Shown piece after piece: positions 1 to 7,893 of a DNA stretch of 64,000 nucleotides (the first letter of the stretch is position 1; the number at the start of each line of letters is the position of its first letter). This stretch comes from VRUE01 sp035605695. Its GTDB lineage: Bacteria; Actinomycetota; Thermoleophilia; Solirubrobacterales; 70-9. Location of the stretch: NCBI GenBank assembly GCA_035605695.1, contig DATNGZ010000030.1, positions 24,939 to 88,938 on the forward strand, written 5' to 3'. The position numbers were made by a program, and so were the translations under genes. The notes under the pieces were generated by a model that worked only from the letters and a program-made list of their open reading frames with translations, searched no databases and had not been told where the DNA came from.

Positions 1-81
1 GGCATGGTCGGAGAGCCGCGGCAGCAGGAAGCCAAGGATCGCGAGCAGGATGCAGACGGCGATGACGCCGGCTATCAGCAT
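1..81 (-). CDS. Small membrane protein, N-terminal part only
   Basis: Reading leftward from an ATG at 81, 27 codons stay open to the window edge. They encode MLIAGVIAV followed by a leucine/isoleucine-rich stretch and the end PRLSDHA, i.e. one hydrophobic segment. An AAGGGCGG ribosome-binding-like run lies just upstream on the minus strand. The LL-PRLS ending resembles the tail of the 44-residue protein at 3659-3793, so both may belong to one small-membrane-protein type. The C-terminus is outside the window and function is unknown. Confidence 0.45.
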   Translation of the reverse strand, partial: MLIAGVIAVCILLAILGFLLPRLSDHA

Positions 82-112
82 TGTTCCGCCCTTGGGACTC
101 GGTGGTCGTGGC

Positions 113-493
113 TCATAGGTCCTCCTCGATCTCGTCTGCTTTCTGGCCATGGCGGCGGGCGCGCTCGCGCTCGCGCTCGCTGCGCGCACCGGCTCCCTCG
201 GACTCCTCGGCCAGCTGGTCGGCGCGGCTGCGGTGTTCCTCCGCGACGCGCTCGGCCGCCTCGGCCACCTCAGCCGCCTTTGCGGCCTCGGCCCGCTTGG
301 CTTGCTCCTCCTCGGCGAGGGTGGTTGCTTTGGCAGCTCTGGTTTCCGCCTCGTCGCGATGGGACTCCGCCTGTTCGGCCAAACGCTCTCTTTCGAGCCG
401 GCGCCGCTCTTTCGCGCGACGGGCGAGCGTGACCGCGACAGCGGCCAGGGCCAGAATGACGATCACGATGACAACGATCAGCACGGTGGACAT
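113..493 (-). CDS. Membrane-anchored coiled-coil protein
   Basis: A 126-residue protein. Residues 3-25 form a single very hydrophobic segment (MSTVLIVVIVIVILAL...), followed by LARRAKERRRLERER and about 90 residues of Ala/Glu/Arg heptad-like sequence ending KADEIEEDL, typical of a long charged coiled coil on the cytoplasmic side. The ATG at 493 was chosen over an upstream in-frame start because a GGAGAA ribosome-binding site lies 6-7 bases before it and a promoter sits at 523-546. A frameshifted relative with a similar upstream region lies at 24956-25152. Function unknown; expression under stress is inferred from the promoter. Confidence 0.7.
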   Translation of the reverse strand: MSTVLIVVIVIVILALAAVAVTLARRAKERRRLERERLAEQAESHRDEAETRAAKATTLAEEEQAKRAEAAKAAEVAEAAERVAEEHRSRADQLAEESEGAGARSERERERARRHGQKADEIEEDL

Positions 494-522
494 CAACTTT
501 TCTCCAATCGACTTCGACTTTC

Positions 523-546
523 TTACCCATTTGGCGAGGACCAAAC
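523..546 (-). promoter_or_regulatory. SigB/SigF-like promoter
   Basis: On the minus strand GTTT (543-546), 14 bases, then GGGTAA (523-528), which matches the general-stress sigma factor consensus (GTTT, spacer, GGGTA). It lies about 30 bp upstream of the ATG at 493. The same arrangement with the same spacer recurs at 25196-25219 upstream of a paralogous broken gene. Confidence 0.6.
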
Positions 547-627
547 CACCGGTGCCCACTACCGCGGAGATTCTTAGATCGAGATCCCCGACGGAAGCGG
601 CGGCGGCACCCGCGGCTGAGGCAGTCG

Positions 628-1542
628 TTATTGCCCGGCTGGATCGGGAACCGCGGGCACCAGGTCGAACTCGGTTCCCAGGCGCAACTCGCTGTAGCGC
701 CTGGTCCAGTCGTCGTTGAGGCCGTCGGACTGACGCTTCATCCGCGGCTCGAAGGCGAAGCCCTCGGGCGGGGAGAGGTCGAGCCGCTCGAGCAGGCGCA
801 GCGTGCTGGTCTCGTAATCCGCCTCGAAGTTCTCGTAGAGGATCAGCACCGGCTTGATCCCGGAGTGCTCGAAGAAGGCGTCCCAGGCGGCCTCCTCGAC
901 CAGGATCTGATCGAGCAGGTGGCCGATCGCCCGGTAGTGGAAGCGCAGCTGCGGCCGGTGCTCCTCGATGAAGCTCTTGTAGGGCGGCGAGCCGTCTTCC
1001 TCGACCGAGCTGGCCTTGGCCTTTGCCTGGTCCTCGCGCCAGGTCGCGGTCTGCACCGCCTTCCAGAGGGAGACGGCCTGGCGCAGCTTGTTGGCCCGGA
1101 TCACGCGGACGAAGGTCAGGTCGGGGAAGACCTCAGGCAGGAGGTCGGCCAGGGAAAGGTCGCGGTAGCTGGGGACGTTGCGCAGAAGGCTGACGAAGTC
1201 GCCGAAGTAGCCCCACATCAGCTTTGCGCCGAAGACGCCGTTGGGCGTCGTGCCGGCCTCGAAGGCCCACTCGAGATAGCGGTCGTAGGCGGCGCGACTC
1301 CACAGCGGCGAGCGGGGAGGGGGCTCACTGCCGAGCGCTCGCTCTCCGAGGTGGTCGCGGATCGACTGGTCCTCAACCCCGAGGAAATATTCCTCCGGCC
1401 GGCGCGGGCGGCCGCTGTGGCGAAGCGCCTCGAAGTACTCCTCCGGCCGTCCCGCCACGCCTGTGTCGGCAAGGGCGTGGCAAACCAGAGTGCTCCCGCT
1501 ACGGGGCGTGGCACAGACGATGTAGGAGCGTTGTGGCTGCAT
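628..1542 (-). CDS. Stf0-like sulfotransferase
   Basis: A 304-residue protein beginning MQPQRSYIVCATPRSGSTL. PRSGST at residues 13-18 is the 5'-phosphosulfate-binding loop of PAPS-dependent sulfotransferases. The following GVAGRPEEYFEAL and GVFGAKLMW, and RVIRANKLRQAVSLWKA near the 3'-phosphate site, fit the Stf0 family, whose mycobacterial founder sulfates trehalose at the 2-position. Length is close to the family norm of about 270-300. It is transcribed divergently from the sulfatase at 1640, with a 15-bp palindrome between them. The acceptor cannot be deduced; a glycan or small sugar is likely. Confidence 0.8.
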   Translation of the reverse strand: MQPQRSYIVCATPRSGSTLVCHALADTGVAGRPEEYFEALRHSGRPRRPEEYFLGVEDQSIRDHLGERALGSEPPPRSPLWSRAAYDRYLEWAFEAGTTPNGVFGAKLMWGYFGDFVSLLRNVPSYRDLSLADLLPEVFPDLTFVRVIRANKLRQAVSLWKAVQTATWREDQAKAKASSVEEDGSPPYKSFIEEHRPQLRFHYRAIGHLLDQILVEEAAWDAFFEHSGIKPVLILYENFEADYETSTLRLLERLDLSPPEGFAFEPRMKRQSDGLNDDWTRRYSELRLGTEFDLVPAVPDPAGQ

Positions 1543-1558
1543 AGGGCGAAAGTCTTGC

Positions 1559-1573
1559 TGATTAAGTTAATCA
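1559..1573. promoter_or_regulatory. 15-bp perfect palindrome in divergent intergenic region
   Basis: TGATTAA-G-TTAATCA is a perfect inverted repeat of 7-bp arms around one base, strikingly AT-rich in this GC-rich DNA. It lies 17-31 bp upstream of the sulfotransferase ATG and in the 97-bp gap before the sulfatase, the expected place for an operator controlling one or both genes. A wider inverted repeat, CTTGCTG (1554-1560) with CAGCAAG (1581-1587), overlaps it. Confidence 0.45.
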
Positions 1574-1639
1574 ACAAAGCCAGCAAGAAAGTCCGCTCGC
1601 TAGTCTCCCCCTTGTACCCGCACGAGCAGAAAGCATCAC

Positions 1640-2971
1640 TTGGACTCACCGCCGAACATCCTCTACATCCACTCGCACGACACCGGGCGCTTCGTCCAGC
1701 CCTACGGGTTCCAGGTCCCGACCCCGAACCTCCAGCTCCTCGCCGACCAAGGGGTTCTCTTCCGCGAGGCCTTCTGCGCGGCGCCGACCTGCTCCGGCAG
1801 TCGTGCCAGCCTGCTCACCGGGCTCTACTGCCACAACAACGGGATGCTCGGCCTCGCCCACCGCGGCTGGGCGCTCAATGACTACGAGCAGCACTGGGTC
1901 CACGCACTGCGCAAGGCGGGCTACCGCTCGACCCTGATCGGCGAGCAGCACATCTCGGTCGACCCGGGCGTGATCGGCTATGACGAGCTGCTCGAAGTTG
2001 GCTCCACTCGTGCCGACGACGTGGCGCCGCTGACGATTGAGACGCTGGGGGCGGCGCCGTCAGAGCCCTGGTTCATGTCGGTCGGGTTCTTCGAGACGCA
2101 CCGCAGCTTCTTCGCGCCGACATCGGTGCGCGACACTCTTTACTCGCTGCCGCCGGCCAACCTTCCCGATGTGGTCGCGACCCGCCGCGACGTGGCGGCC
2201 TTCAAGACGAGCGCGCGCTCGCTGGATCAGGGAATCGGCGCCGTGCTGCATGCCCTGCACGACTTTGGCCTGGTCGAGAACACGCTCGTCGTCTGCACCA
2301 CCGATCACGGCATCGCCTTCCCGGGGGCGAAGGCGACCCTGTTCGATCGCGGCATCGGGGTGATGATGATCGTGCGCGGCCCGAACGGGTTCACGGGAGG
2401 GAAGGTGATCGACGCTCCCGTCAGCCACCTCGACGTCTACCCGACCCTTTGCGAGCTCGCCGGAGTCGACGCTCCGCCGTGGTTGCAAGGAGCCTCACTA
2501 ATGCCGCTGGTCCGCGGCGAGACCGAGCGGCTGCACGAGGCGATCTTCGCCGAGACGACCTACCACGCCGCCTACCAGCCGCACCGCGCGATCCGCACCG
2601 AGCGCTGGAAGTACATCAGGCGCTTCGATGATTACGAGCACCCGGTGCTGGCCAACTGCGATGACAGCGAGAGCAAGAACGTCTGGGTCGAGGCTGGCTG
2701 GGGAGATCAGGCGGTCCCCGAGGAGCAGCTCTACGACCTTGTTCTCGACCCCGGCGAGGGGCATAACCTTGCTGGCGAGGCGGCAAGCGCCGAGGCGCTC
2801 GCGGAGCTGCGTGCCCGGCTCGAGGTCTGGATGCGGGAGACCGAGGACCCGCTGCTCGATGGGCCGGTTCTACCGCCGCCCGGAGCGACGCTCAACGAGC
2901 AGTGGCAGGTTTCGCCCGACGATCCCGTTCGGGTCGTCAGGGCAGATCCTGCGGCCGTGCCATCCAAGTGA
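1640..2971 (+). CDS. Sulfatase (FGly-dependent hydrolase)
   Basis: A 443-residue alkaline-phosphatase-superfamily sulfatase. PNILYIHSHDTGR at the N-terminus supplies the first metal ligands. CSGSRASLLTG at residues 51-61 is the sulfatase signature with the Cys that is normally oxidised to formylglycine; the usual Pro is Gly here, as in some N-sulfoglucosamine sulfohydrolase-like members. TTDHGIAFPG gives the second metal pair. There is no signal peptide, so it is probably cytoplasmic. The start is TTG at 1640; no ATG/GTG fits the frame before the motif. Its divergent neighbour adds sulfate, so the pair may install and remove one sulfate ester (inference). Confidence 0.8.
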   Translation: MDSPPNILYIHSHDTGRFVQPYGFQVPTPNLQLLADQGVLFREAFCAAPTCSGSRASLLTGLYCHNNGMLGLAHRGWALNDYEQHWVHALRKAGYRSTLIGEQHISVDPGVIGYDELLEVGSTRADDVAPLTIETLGAAPSEPWFMSVGFFETHRSFFAPTSVRDTLYSLPPANLPDVVATRRDVAAFKTSARSLDQGIGAVLHALHDFGLVENTLVVCTTDHGIAFPGAKATLFDRGIGVMMIVRGPNGFTGGKVIDAPVSHLDVYPTLCELAGVDAPPWLQGASLMPLVRGETERLHEAIFAETTYHAAYQPHRAIRTERWKYIRRFDDYEHPVLANCDDSESKNVWVEAGWGDQAVPEEQLYDLVLDPGEGHNLAGEAASAEALAELRARLEVWMRETEDPLLDGPVLPPPGATLNEQWQVSPDDPVRVVRADPAAVPSK

Positions 2972-3602
2972 TGCAGGTCCAGCCTGGGGTCTCGACGTCG
3001 GTCGGGTGCCAGCGCTCGCCCCGCTCAAAGACGCTGAGTCCGCAGTTTCGAGTCCGCAGGTTCCACATCCGCGGCGCCAGCCTCGGCTCGAATTCATCGC
3101 CGAGCAGGGAGTCGAAGAAGAAGAACCGCGAGAAGATGCCGTGGGTAACGATCAGGACTCTTTCGCCGCGCGGCTGAGACTCCAGCTCCGCCTTCAGGTG
3201 CCTCACCCGGGCGAGGATTTGGTTGAAGGACTCCGCTTCGTCGCTGGTGTGGTCGGGGTCGTCTGGATGGGCGGCCATTCGCACCGACCAACGGCGCAGC
3301 CTCTGCTCCTCGGGGCTGAGCTCGCCGTAGCCGGCGATCCCCTTCAGCTCGTGCACGTAGGGCAGAACGGTTACCGGCAGATCGAGCGCCTCGCTAAGCG
3401 GCTCCGCGGTTTCCCTCGCGCGGCGCATCGGGCTGCGCAGCAAGCGGGTGATGCCGACTCCCTTCAGGGCCTCGGCGGCGCTATGCGCTTGTTCCCGTCC
3501 CCGCTCGCTGAGCCGGTCGCCGATCTCGTCCGGAAGGGCGACCGCTTTCGGGTCGGCGTTGGAGGCCGACTCACCGTGGCGGAGTAGGAGCGCCCGCGTC
3601 AT
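2937..3602 (-). CDS. Histidine phosphatase family protein
   Basis: A 221-residue protein starting MTRALLLRHGESASNADPK. LLRHGES holds the phospho-accepting His of the phosphoglycerate-mutase-like superfamily, RSPMRRARETAEP is the following Arg-containing block, and LIVTHGIFSRFF holds the second catalytic His. The ATG at 3602 is preferred over one at 3671 because the RHG motif belongs at the extreme N-terminus and a GAGG-like site precedes it. The gene overlaps the 3' end of the convergent sulfatase by 35 bp. The substrate (sugar phosphate or other) is not predictable. Confidence 0.8.
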   Translation of the reverse strand: MTRALLLRHGESASNADPKAVALPDEIGDRLSERGREQAHSAAEALKGVGITRLLRSPMRRARETAEPLSEALDLPVTVLPYVHELKGIAGYGELSPEEQRLRRWSVRMAAHPDDPDHTSDEAESFNQILARVRHLKAELESQPRGERVLIVTHGIFSRFFFFDSLLGDEFEPRLAPRMWNLRTRNCGLSVFERGERWHPTDVETPGWTCITWMARPQDLP

Positions 3603-3622
3603 TTCGGCCTCAGTGTCACACG

Positions 3623-3648
3623 GTTTGACCGTTTCAACCGTCGGGTAC
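3623..3648 (+). promoter_or_regulatory. SigF-like promoter of a tiny gene
   Basis: GGTTT (GTTT at 3623-3626), 16 bases, then GGGTAC (3643-3648), an exact fit to the mycobacterial SigF pattern (GTTT, 15-17, GGGTA). The predicted start of transcription is only a few bases before the ATG at 3659, so the message may be nearly leaderless. Confidence 0.55.
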
Positions 3649-3658
3649 AGCGGGTGCC

Positions 3659-3793
3659 ATGGAGCTATCAATATTGCTGATAATCATCGGGATCGTCTTG
3701 GCGATCCTCGTCAACTACATCCTGGGAATCATCGTCATCCTGATCGGACTGGCGATGCTGTTGCTGCCGCGCCTCAGTTCGAGACGCGCCTAG
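3659..3793 (+). CDS. 44-residue hydrophobic membrane protein
   Basis: The ORF encodes MELSILLIIIGIVLAILVNY, then a second hydrophobic stretch IIVILIGLAMLLL and the tail PRLSSRRA: either two short membrane segments or one long one. It fills a complete transcription unit, with a SigF-like promoter at 3623-3648 and a strong hairpin from the base after the stop codon. That framing supports a real gene despite its size. It is divergent from the histidine phosphatase. Function unknown; a stress-induced small membrane protein is the inference. Confidence 0.65.
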   Translation: MELSILLIIIGIVLAILVNYILGIIVILIGLAMLLLPRLSSRRA

Positions 3794-3837
3794 GCCGAGC
3801 GGGGCGCCGGAACCTCTCACCCGGCGCCCGGCTCGGC
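3794..3837 (+). terminator. Strong hairpin terminator after the 44-residue gene
   Basis: GCCGAGC (3794-3800) pairs with GCTCGGC (3831-3837), and GGGCGCCGG (3802-3810) with CCGGCGCCC (3821-3829): 16 pairs with one mismatch and a 10-base loop. There is no U tract, as is common in high-GC actinobacteria. It begins immediately after the stop codon. Confidence 0.6.
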
Positions 3838-3865
3838 GGCAGCCTCCCAGCCTTAGGCTGTGGCA

Positions 3866-4501
3866 ATGGCTTCGTGGAAGCTCCCCTTGGTTGTCGCCGC
3901 CGTGGTGGTGCCGATCATCGCCGCGTTCAGGGTGGGGGGACCGGGAGTCGGCGTTGCCTTTGGAGCGCTGGCCGTGGTCGCGATCCTCGTCGTCGCTGTG
4001 CGCCAGCGACCGCTGGGGCCGATCGTCTCAGCGCCGGCCGCTGACAGCCGGCGCCACGTTCTGATTGTTGCCGCGACCGCGGTCGAGGATCCGGCGGACG
4101 TCGCTCGGGTCGTCGATGCTGCCGAGTTCAGCCGCACGGCGGAGGACTCCGACGTCCTTGTGCTGGTCCCGGCGCGAATCGGCTTCCTCGATCGCTGGAC
4201 CTCCGATGTCGAGTCCGCTCGACACGCTGCCCAGGAGCGCCTGGTCGCCACCGTTGCCGCGCTGGCCAAGGCTGGGATCGGGGCCGAGGCGCGGGTTGGC
4301 GACGAGGACATCGTCCAGGCCACCGAAGACCAGCTGCAGAGCTTTCCGGCGACCGAGGTAGTGCTGGCCGGTGGCGGCGATGAAGAGGACGGCCTCGAGG
4401 CGGCGGCGGCAGAATTGCGCTCGCGCCTCCAGGCTGGCTTCAGCCGAGTGCGACTCGGCGGGTCCGACAAGGGCGTCGAGGCGAGGTCGGCTGGGGACTA
4501 G
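3866..4501 (+). CDS. Membrane-anchored Usp-like protein
   Basis: A 211-residue protein. MASWKLPLVVAAVVVPIIAAF and GVAFGALAVVAILVVAV form two N-terminal membrane segments. A soluble domain from about residue 60 begins RRHVLIVAATAVEDPADVARVV, with DVLVLVPARI and a later TEVVLAGG strand, the alternating alpha/beta pattern of universal-stress-protein folds. No clear ATP-binding G-2x-G-9x-G(S/T) motif is seen, so it may not bind nucleotide. The start was taken at ATG 3866; a GTG two codons upstream is possible. It ends just before the NAD(P)-binding gene, suggesting an operon. Confidence 0.5.
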   Translation: MASWKLPLVVAAVVVPIIAAFRVGGPGVGVAFGALAVVAILVVAVRQRPLGPIVSAPAADSRRHVLIVAATAVEDPADVARVVDAAEFSRTAEDSDVLVLVPARIGFLDRWTSDVESARHAAQERLVATVAALAKAGIGAEARVGDEDIVQATEDQLQSFPATEVVLAGGGDEEDGLEAAAAELRSRLQAGFSRVRLGGSDKGVEARSAGD

Positions 4502-4524
4502 CCTGTCCTATCGCCACTTCTGCG

Positions 4525-5415
4525 CTGATCGCCGGAGCGACTGGGTTCATCGGAACCCGGCTCACCGCGTCGTTGAGGGAGGGCGGAGCTTCTGTCCGCT
4601 GCCTCGTGCGCGACCCGGCGCGGGCGAGTGACCTGGAGCGGACCGGGGCGACGCTGCATGTCGGCGATGTCACCGATGCGGCGACGCTCAAGGGCGCGGG
4701 GGAGGGCATCGACGTCGCCTACTTCCTCGTCCACGCGATGGCGAGCGGTGGCGGCTTCGCCGAGCGCGAGCGCCAGGGCGCGCGCAACTTCGCGCAGATG
4801 GCGAAGCGGGAGGGCGTCGAGCGGGTGATCTACCTCGGCGGCCTCGGTGACGATAGCGTCTCCGAGCACCTGCGTAGCCGCCACGAGGCGGCGAAGGTGC
4901 TCGCGACCTACGGCCCGCCGCTCACCTACTTCCGGGCGGCGATGGTGGTCGGCGTCGGCAGCGAGTCCTTCCGCACCCTGCGCTATCTGGTCGGACGGCT
5001 GCCGGTGATGATCACGCCGAGCTGGTTGCGCACTCTGACCCAGCCGATCGGCGTCGACGCGACGATCGAGTACTTGCGGCGCGCTCCCGAGGTCGCCGAG
5101 TCGGTCGGCCGCGAGGTCCAGATCGGCGGCCCGCAGGTGCTCTCCTACGACGCGATGCTCGACCGGATGGCGGTGGCGATGGGCAAGCGCGAGCCGCTCC
5201 GCGTCCCGGTCCCCTTCATCACGCCTTGGCTCTCGGCGCTCTGGCTCGGCCTGGTCACGCCGGTCGACACGAAGGTGGCGCGGCCACTTGTAGAGGGTCT
5301 GACAACACCGACGGTCGTCACCGACCCCTCGGGTGCGAAACCGTTCGGTGTCAAACCGGAGTCGTTTGACGAGAGCTTGCGGCGGGCGCTCGAGGAGGAA
5401 GCGCGGGGGGAGTGA
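4525..5415 (+). CDS. NAD(P)-binding NmrA-like reductase, start codon unusual
   Basis: The Rossmann motif LIAGATGFIGTRL sits at the very N-terminus, followed by VRCLVRDPARA, HVGDVTDAATL and IYLGGLGD, an atypical SDR/NmrA-type protein of about 296 residues. In this frame there is no ATG, GTG or TTG before the glycine motif: the first TTG is at 4573, which would delete the motif. The next candidates are CTG at 4525 or ATC at 4510. Either a rare start is used or the start has mutated. It follows the Usp-like gene by about 23 bp. Possible roles include quinone, sugar-nucleotide or carotenoid-type reductase; substrate unknown. Confidence 0.65.
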   Translation: MIAGATGFIGTRLTASLREGGASVRCLVRDPARASDLERTGATLHVGDVTDAATLKGAGEGIDVAYFLVHAMASGGGFAERERQGARNFAQMAKREGVERVIYLGGLGDDSVSEHLRSRHEAAKVLATYGPPLTYFRAAMVVGVGSESFRTLRYLVGRLPVMITPSWLRTLTQPIGVDATIEYLRRAPEVAESVGREVQIGGPQVLSYDAMLDRMAVAMGKREPLRVPVPFITPWLSALWLGLVTPVDTKVARPLVEGLTTPTVVTDPSGAKPFGVKPESFDESLRRALEEEARGE

Positions 5416-5416
5416 G

Positions 5417-6436
5417 TCAGCAGACGTGAGCGCGGGCGGCGCTGCGCACTACCTGGAAGGCGCTGCCCGGGATCCGCTTCAGCTGGTTGAGGTTTTCGTC
5501 ATCCCAGCGGTGGTCACTGCTGCCGCTGAAGTACCAGTTGGAGCCGTTGTCGGCGACGATCATCCCGTAGCGCTTCAGCGCCTCGGCGATTGTCCGGGCG
5601 CCGCCGCTGAAGCCGCCAAGTCCGTAGCCCGCCTTCAGCCGCAGCCGCGTCCCCATCGCCGGCGCGCTGGGGTCGGAAGTGTCGCCGGCGCAGTGCGAGG
5701 CGGGGTGGACCCAGGCGTTGCGGGTGCTCTCGAAGGTGACCCGGATCGCGTGTTCCAGGTGGCCGGTGGCGACCTCGTCGTAGCGGACCAGGCCGGGGAA
5801 GATCGGCAACCCGGCGGCGTCGGCGGAGGTCCACGAGTCGGGACGCAGCCCGGTCGAGCGCAGATCCCAGCGGCTCCCCGAGTCGGCGTTCCAGTGGGCG
5901 CCGCCGCTGTGCATCGGGAAGGCGCGGTAGAGCTCGTAGAGCGTGCAGCTGGAGCGGTCGACGGTGAGCAGGTGGCGGTCGCCGTCGCTGCCTTTACCGC
6001 CCTCGACCGGGGCGTTGGCGGGGACCGGGAACGGCCCGGGGTCGCTCTCGTCGCCATAGGCGGTGTAGTGGATCGGCAGCTTGGCCTGGCCGGCACCGAC
6101 GACCGCGTAGGGGAAGCCGTAGGCACGCGGCGAGCCAAAGTCGGGGTGGAGGAGGTTGCCGCCGTGGGCGTTGACGTAGGCGATCGTCGCGGTGGAGTTA
6201 GCGGCGACGGGCGCCTTCGAGATGTCCTGGTTCCAGGCCGCCTCGGTGGGTAGGGAGGGAGCGCTGGCCGGGGTGCCGGCGGGTGGGTCGGGGAAGATCG
6301 GGCAGCTGCCGAGATCGGAGTAGGGGCCGACCGCACCGGCCGAGGTGACGCCTACGGCTGCCGCGACGGCCAGCGCCAGCGCTATCGCTGCTCCAAGCCA
6401 GCGCTTCCGACTTTGACCCACCTCTGCTGTGGTCAA
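5417..6436 (-). CDS. Conserved secreted protein of unknown function
   Basis: Up to 339 residues. An N-terminal signal segment (RKRWLGAAIALALAVAAAVGV, ending TSAGAVG) is followed by a soluble domain with recognisable conserved blocks: YVNAHGGNLLHPDFGS, YADESDPGP-like YGDESDPGPFPVP, GDRHLLTVDRSSCTLYELY, WTSADAAGLPIFPGLVRYDEV and RYGMIVADNGSNWYFSG. I recognise the block pattern from uncharacterised secreted bacterial proteins but know no assigned activity. The start is TTG at 6436 or GTG at 6421. It abuts the reductase stop convergently and its start overlaps the palindrome at 6407-6442. Confidence 0.65.
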   Translation of the reverse strand: MTTAEVGQSRKRWLGAAIALALAVAAAVGVTSAGAVGPYSDLGSCPIFPDPPAGTPASAPSLPTEAAWNQDISKAPVAANSTATIAYVNAHGGNLLHPDFGSPRAYGFPYAVVGAGQAKLPIHYTAYGDESDPGPFPVPANAPVEGGKGSDGDRHLLTVDRSSCTLYELYRAFPMHSGGAHWNADSGSRWDLRSTGLRPDSWTSADAAGLPIFPGLVRYDEVATGHLEHAIRVTFESTRNAWVHPASHCAGDTSDPSAPAMGTRLRLKAGYGLGGFSGGARTIAEALKRYGMIVADNGSNWYFSGSSDHRWDDENLNQLKRIPGSAFQVVRSAARAHVC

Positions 6437-6442
6437 TGTCGG
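6407..6442. repeat. 36-bp palindromic element, copy 1
   Basis: CCGACTTTGACC (6407-6418) faces GGTCAATGTCGG (6431-6442) with a 12-base centre; the arms match at 11 of 12 positions. A second 36-bp copy in the opposite orientation is at 54551-54586. Here it covers the 5' end of the secreted-protein gene, so a regulator-binding site is plausible. Confidence 0.5.
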
Positions 6443-6554
6443 CTAGGCATCGGCGTCGGCGGTCACGGTCGCGGACGCGCAGGCCTCGGGCCGGAAGGTG
6501 GCAAAGCTTCGCCTGCGCATCGCACGAACCGTAGCGCGGCTAGCCTGGGCCGCG

Positions 6555-7283
6555 ATGAACGTGGACAACCGTCCAATCCTGTTGGCGATCCAGCACGTGC
6601 CATGGGAGACGCCGCACCGAATCCTCGACGCCTGCGGCGGCCTCGACGTGCACACCGTCAAACCGCTCGCGGGCCAGGCGCTGCCCGACCACGATGAAGT
6701 GGTCGGGGCAGTGGTGATGGGCGGACCGATGAGCGTCGACGAAACCGACCGCCATTCGGAGCTGGCGGCAGAGCGCGAGTGGCTCGTCGAGGCGGTGCGC
6801 CGCGAGATGCCGGTGCTCGGCATCTGCCTAGGGGCGCAACTGCTCGCTCGCGCACTAGGGGCGGAGGTGAGGCCGGGGGAGGGGCCGGAGATCGGCTGGG
6901 AGCCGGTGGAGATCCTCGACCCCGACGACCCAATCCTCGGCCCCCTGGCACCGAGCACGATGGTCCTGCACTGGCACGGCGAGACCTTCGACCTGCCCGA
7001 AGGGGCCAAGCCCCTGGCGCGCTCAGCCAGGACCGAGCACCAGGCTTTCCGCCACGGCAACGCCTGGGGCATCCTCTTCCACCCCGAGGCCGACTTCGCC
7101 CTGCTCGAGGCCTGGTTGGCCGTACCCGAGATGGTCCGCGAAGCCCGCAAGGCACTCGGCGACCAGGGAACCCACGACCTCCCAGCGGAAGCCGAAGCGG
7201 CGGAGCCAGAGCTGATCAAGCGCACAACGCCGGGCCTCAAGGCCTTTGCCGCCCTGGCAGAAGCAAATCGTCCCGCGGGCTGA
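6555..7283 (+). CDS. Class I glutamine amidotransferase
   Basis: A 242-residue GMP-synthase-like amidotransferase. VLGICLGAQLLARALGA carries the nucleophile Cys (elbow G-x-C-x-G), MVLHWHGETFDLPEGA is the conserved middle block, and WGILFHPEADF supplies the catalytic His and Glu. Such free-standing proteins hydrolyse glutamine or act on related gamma-glutamyl substrates; the acceptor is unknown. The ATG at 6555 gives the normal N-terminus (ILAIQHVPWE...). No clear ribosome-binding site is seen. It is followed directly by tRNA-His. Confidence 0.8.
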   Translation: MNVDNRPILLAIQHVPWETPHRILDACGGLDVHTVKPLAGQALPDHDEVVGAVVMGGPMSVDETDRHSELAAEREWLVEAVRREMPVLGICLGAQLLARALGAEVRPGEGPEIGWEPVEILDPDDPILGPLAPSTMVLHWHGETFDLPEGAKPLARSARTEHQAFRHGNAWGILFHPEADFALLEAWLAVPEMVREARKALGDQGTHDLPAEAEAAEPELIKRTTPGLKAFAALAEANRPAG

Positions 7284-7324
7284 CCCCTCAACACTCGCTC
7301 CGGCCGCTAGATTGGAGCCACGCG

Positions 7325-7397
7325 GTGGACGTAGCTCAGTTGGTAGAGCTCCTGGTTGTGGTCCAGGCGGTCGCCGGTTCGAATCCGGTCGTCCACC
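7325..7397 (+). tRNA. tRNA-His (anticodon GTG)
   Basis: The acceptor stem GTGGACG (7325-7331) pairs with CGTCCAC (7390-7396). The D-arm TAGCTCAGTTGGTAGAGC, anticodon stem-loop CCTGG-TTGTGGT-CCAGG and T-arm with GGTTCGAATCC are all complete. The G at 7324 opposite C at 7397 gives the extra G-1 pair typical of tRNA-His. The 3' CCA is not encoded. Confidence 0.95.
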
Positions 7398-7893
7398 CCT
7401 CATCGAATTGCCTGCAAAGCGGCAACTTCGCTTTCGCCTGGCGTTTCCAACTGAGACCTTAATTTGCGCCCATTTGAGGCGCGAGTGCCTCCGATCGCGC
7501 GGATACGCGGCGATTAGCGGCGATTTCGGGCTATTCCGGCTCGCTTTCCAGCGGCGACGGAGCTACGGTCGCCAGCGCCAAGGCATAAGTGGACCCGGCG
7601 GCGGCGGAGCGCCCAGCGCACTGGATCCTTCAAGGCGCGGTCGAGCGCTGCGATCCAAGCAGTGACCAGGCTGCCCCGCGCCGAGGAAAGCCGTCGCGGC
7701 AGCGACGGCCATACGGAATCCAGTCCCGCGACAAGGCCGTTAGCCCCGGCGCCACCCTGGCCTCGTGCTCGCTACCGTCACGTCGAGTAAAGCGTCGCCG
7801 TGGCCGCAGAGACGACCAGCAAAGTTATCCAGCGCTCCCGCGTCACACGCTCACTCAGAGCGATTCGGTCTGAGCCGCGTTGCGGATGGACGA
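7398..7893. other. Gene-poor tract after tRNA-His
   Basis: About 500 bases with no reading frame that looks like a protein: the open frames present are arginine/serine-rich or low in recognisable motifs. It lies between a tRNA 3' end and a decayed nhaA, consistent with debris of an old insertion. No integrase remnant was recognised. Confidence 0.4.
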
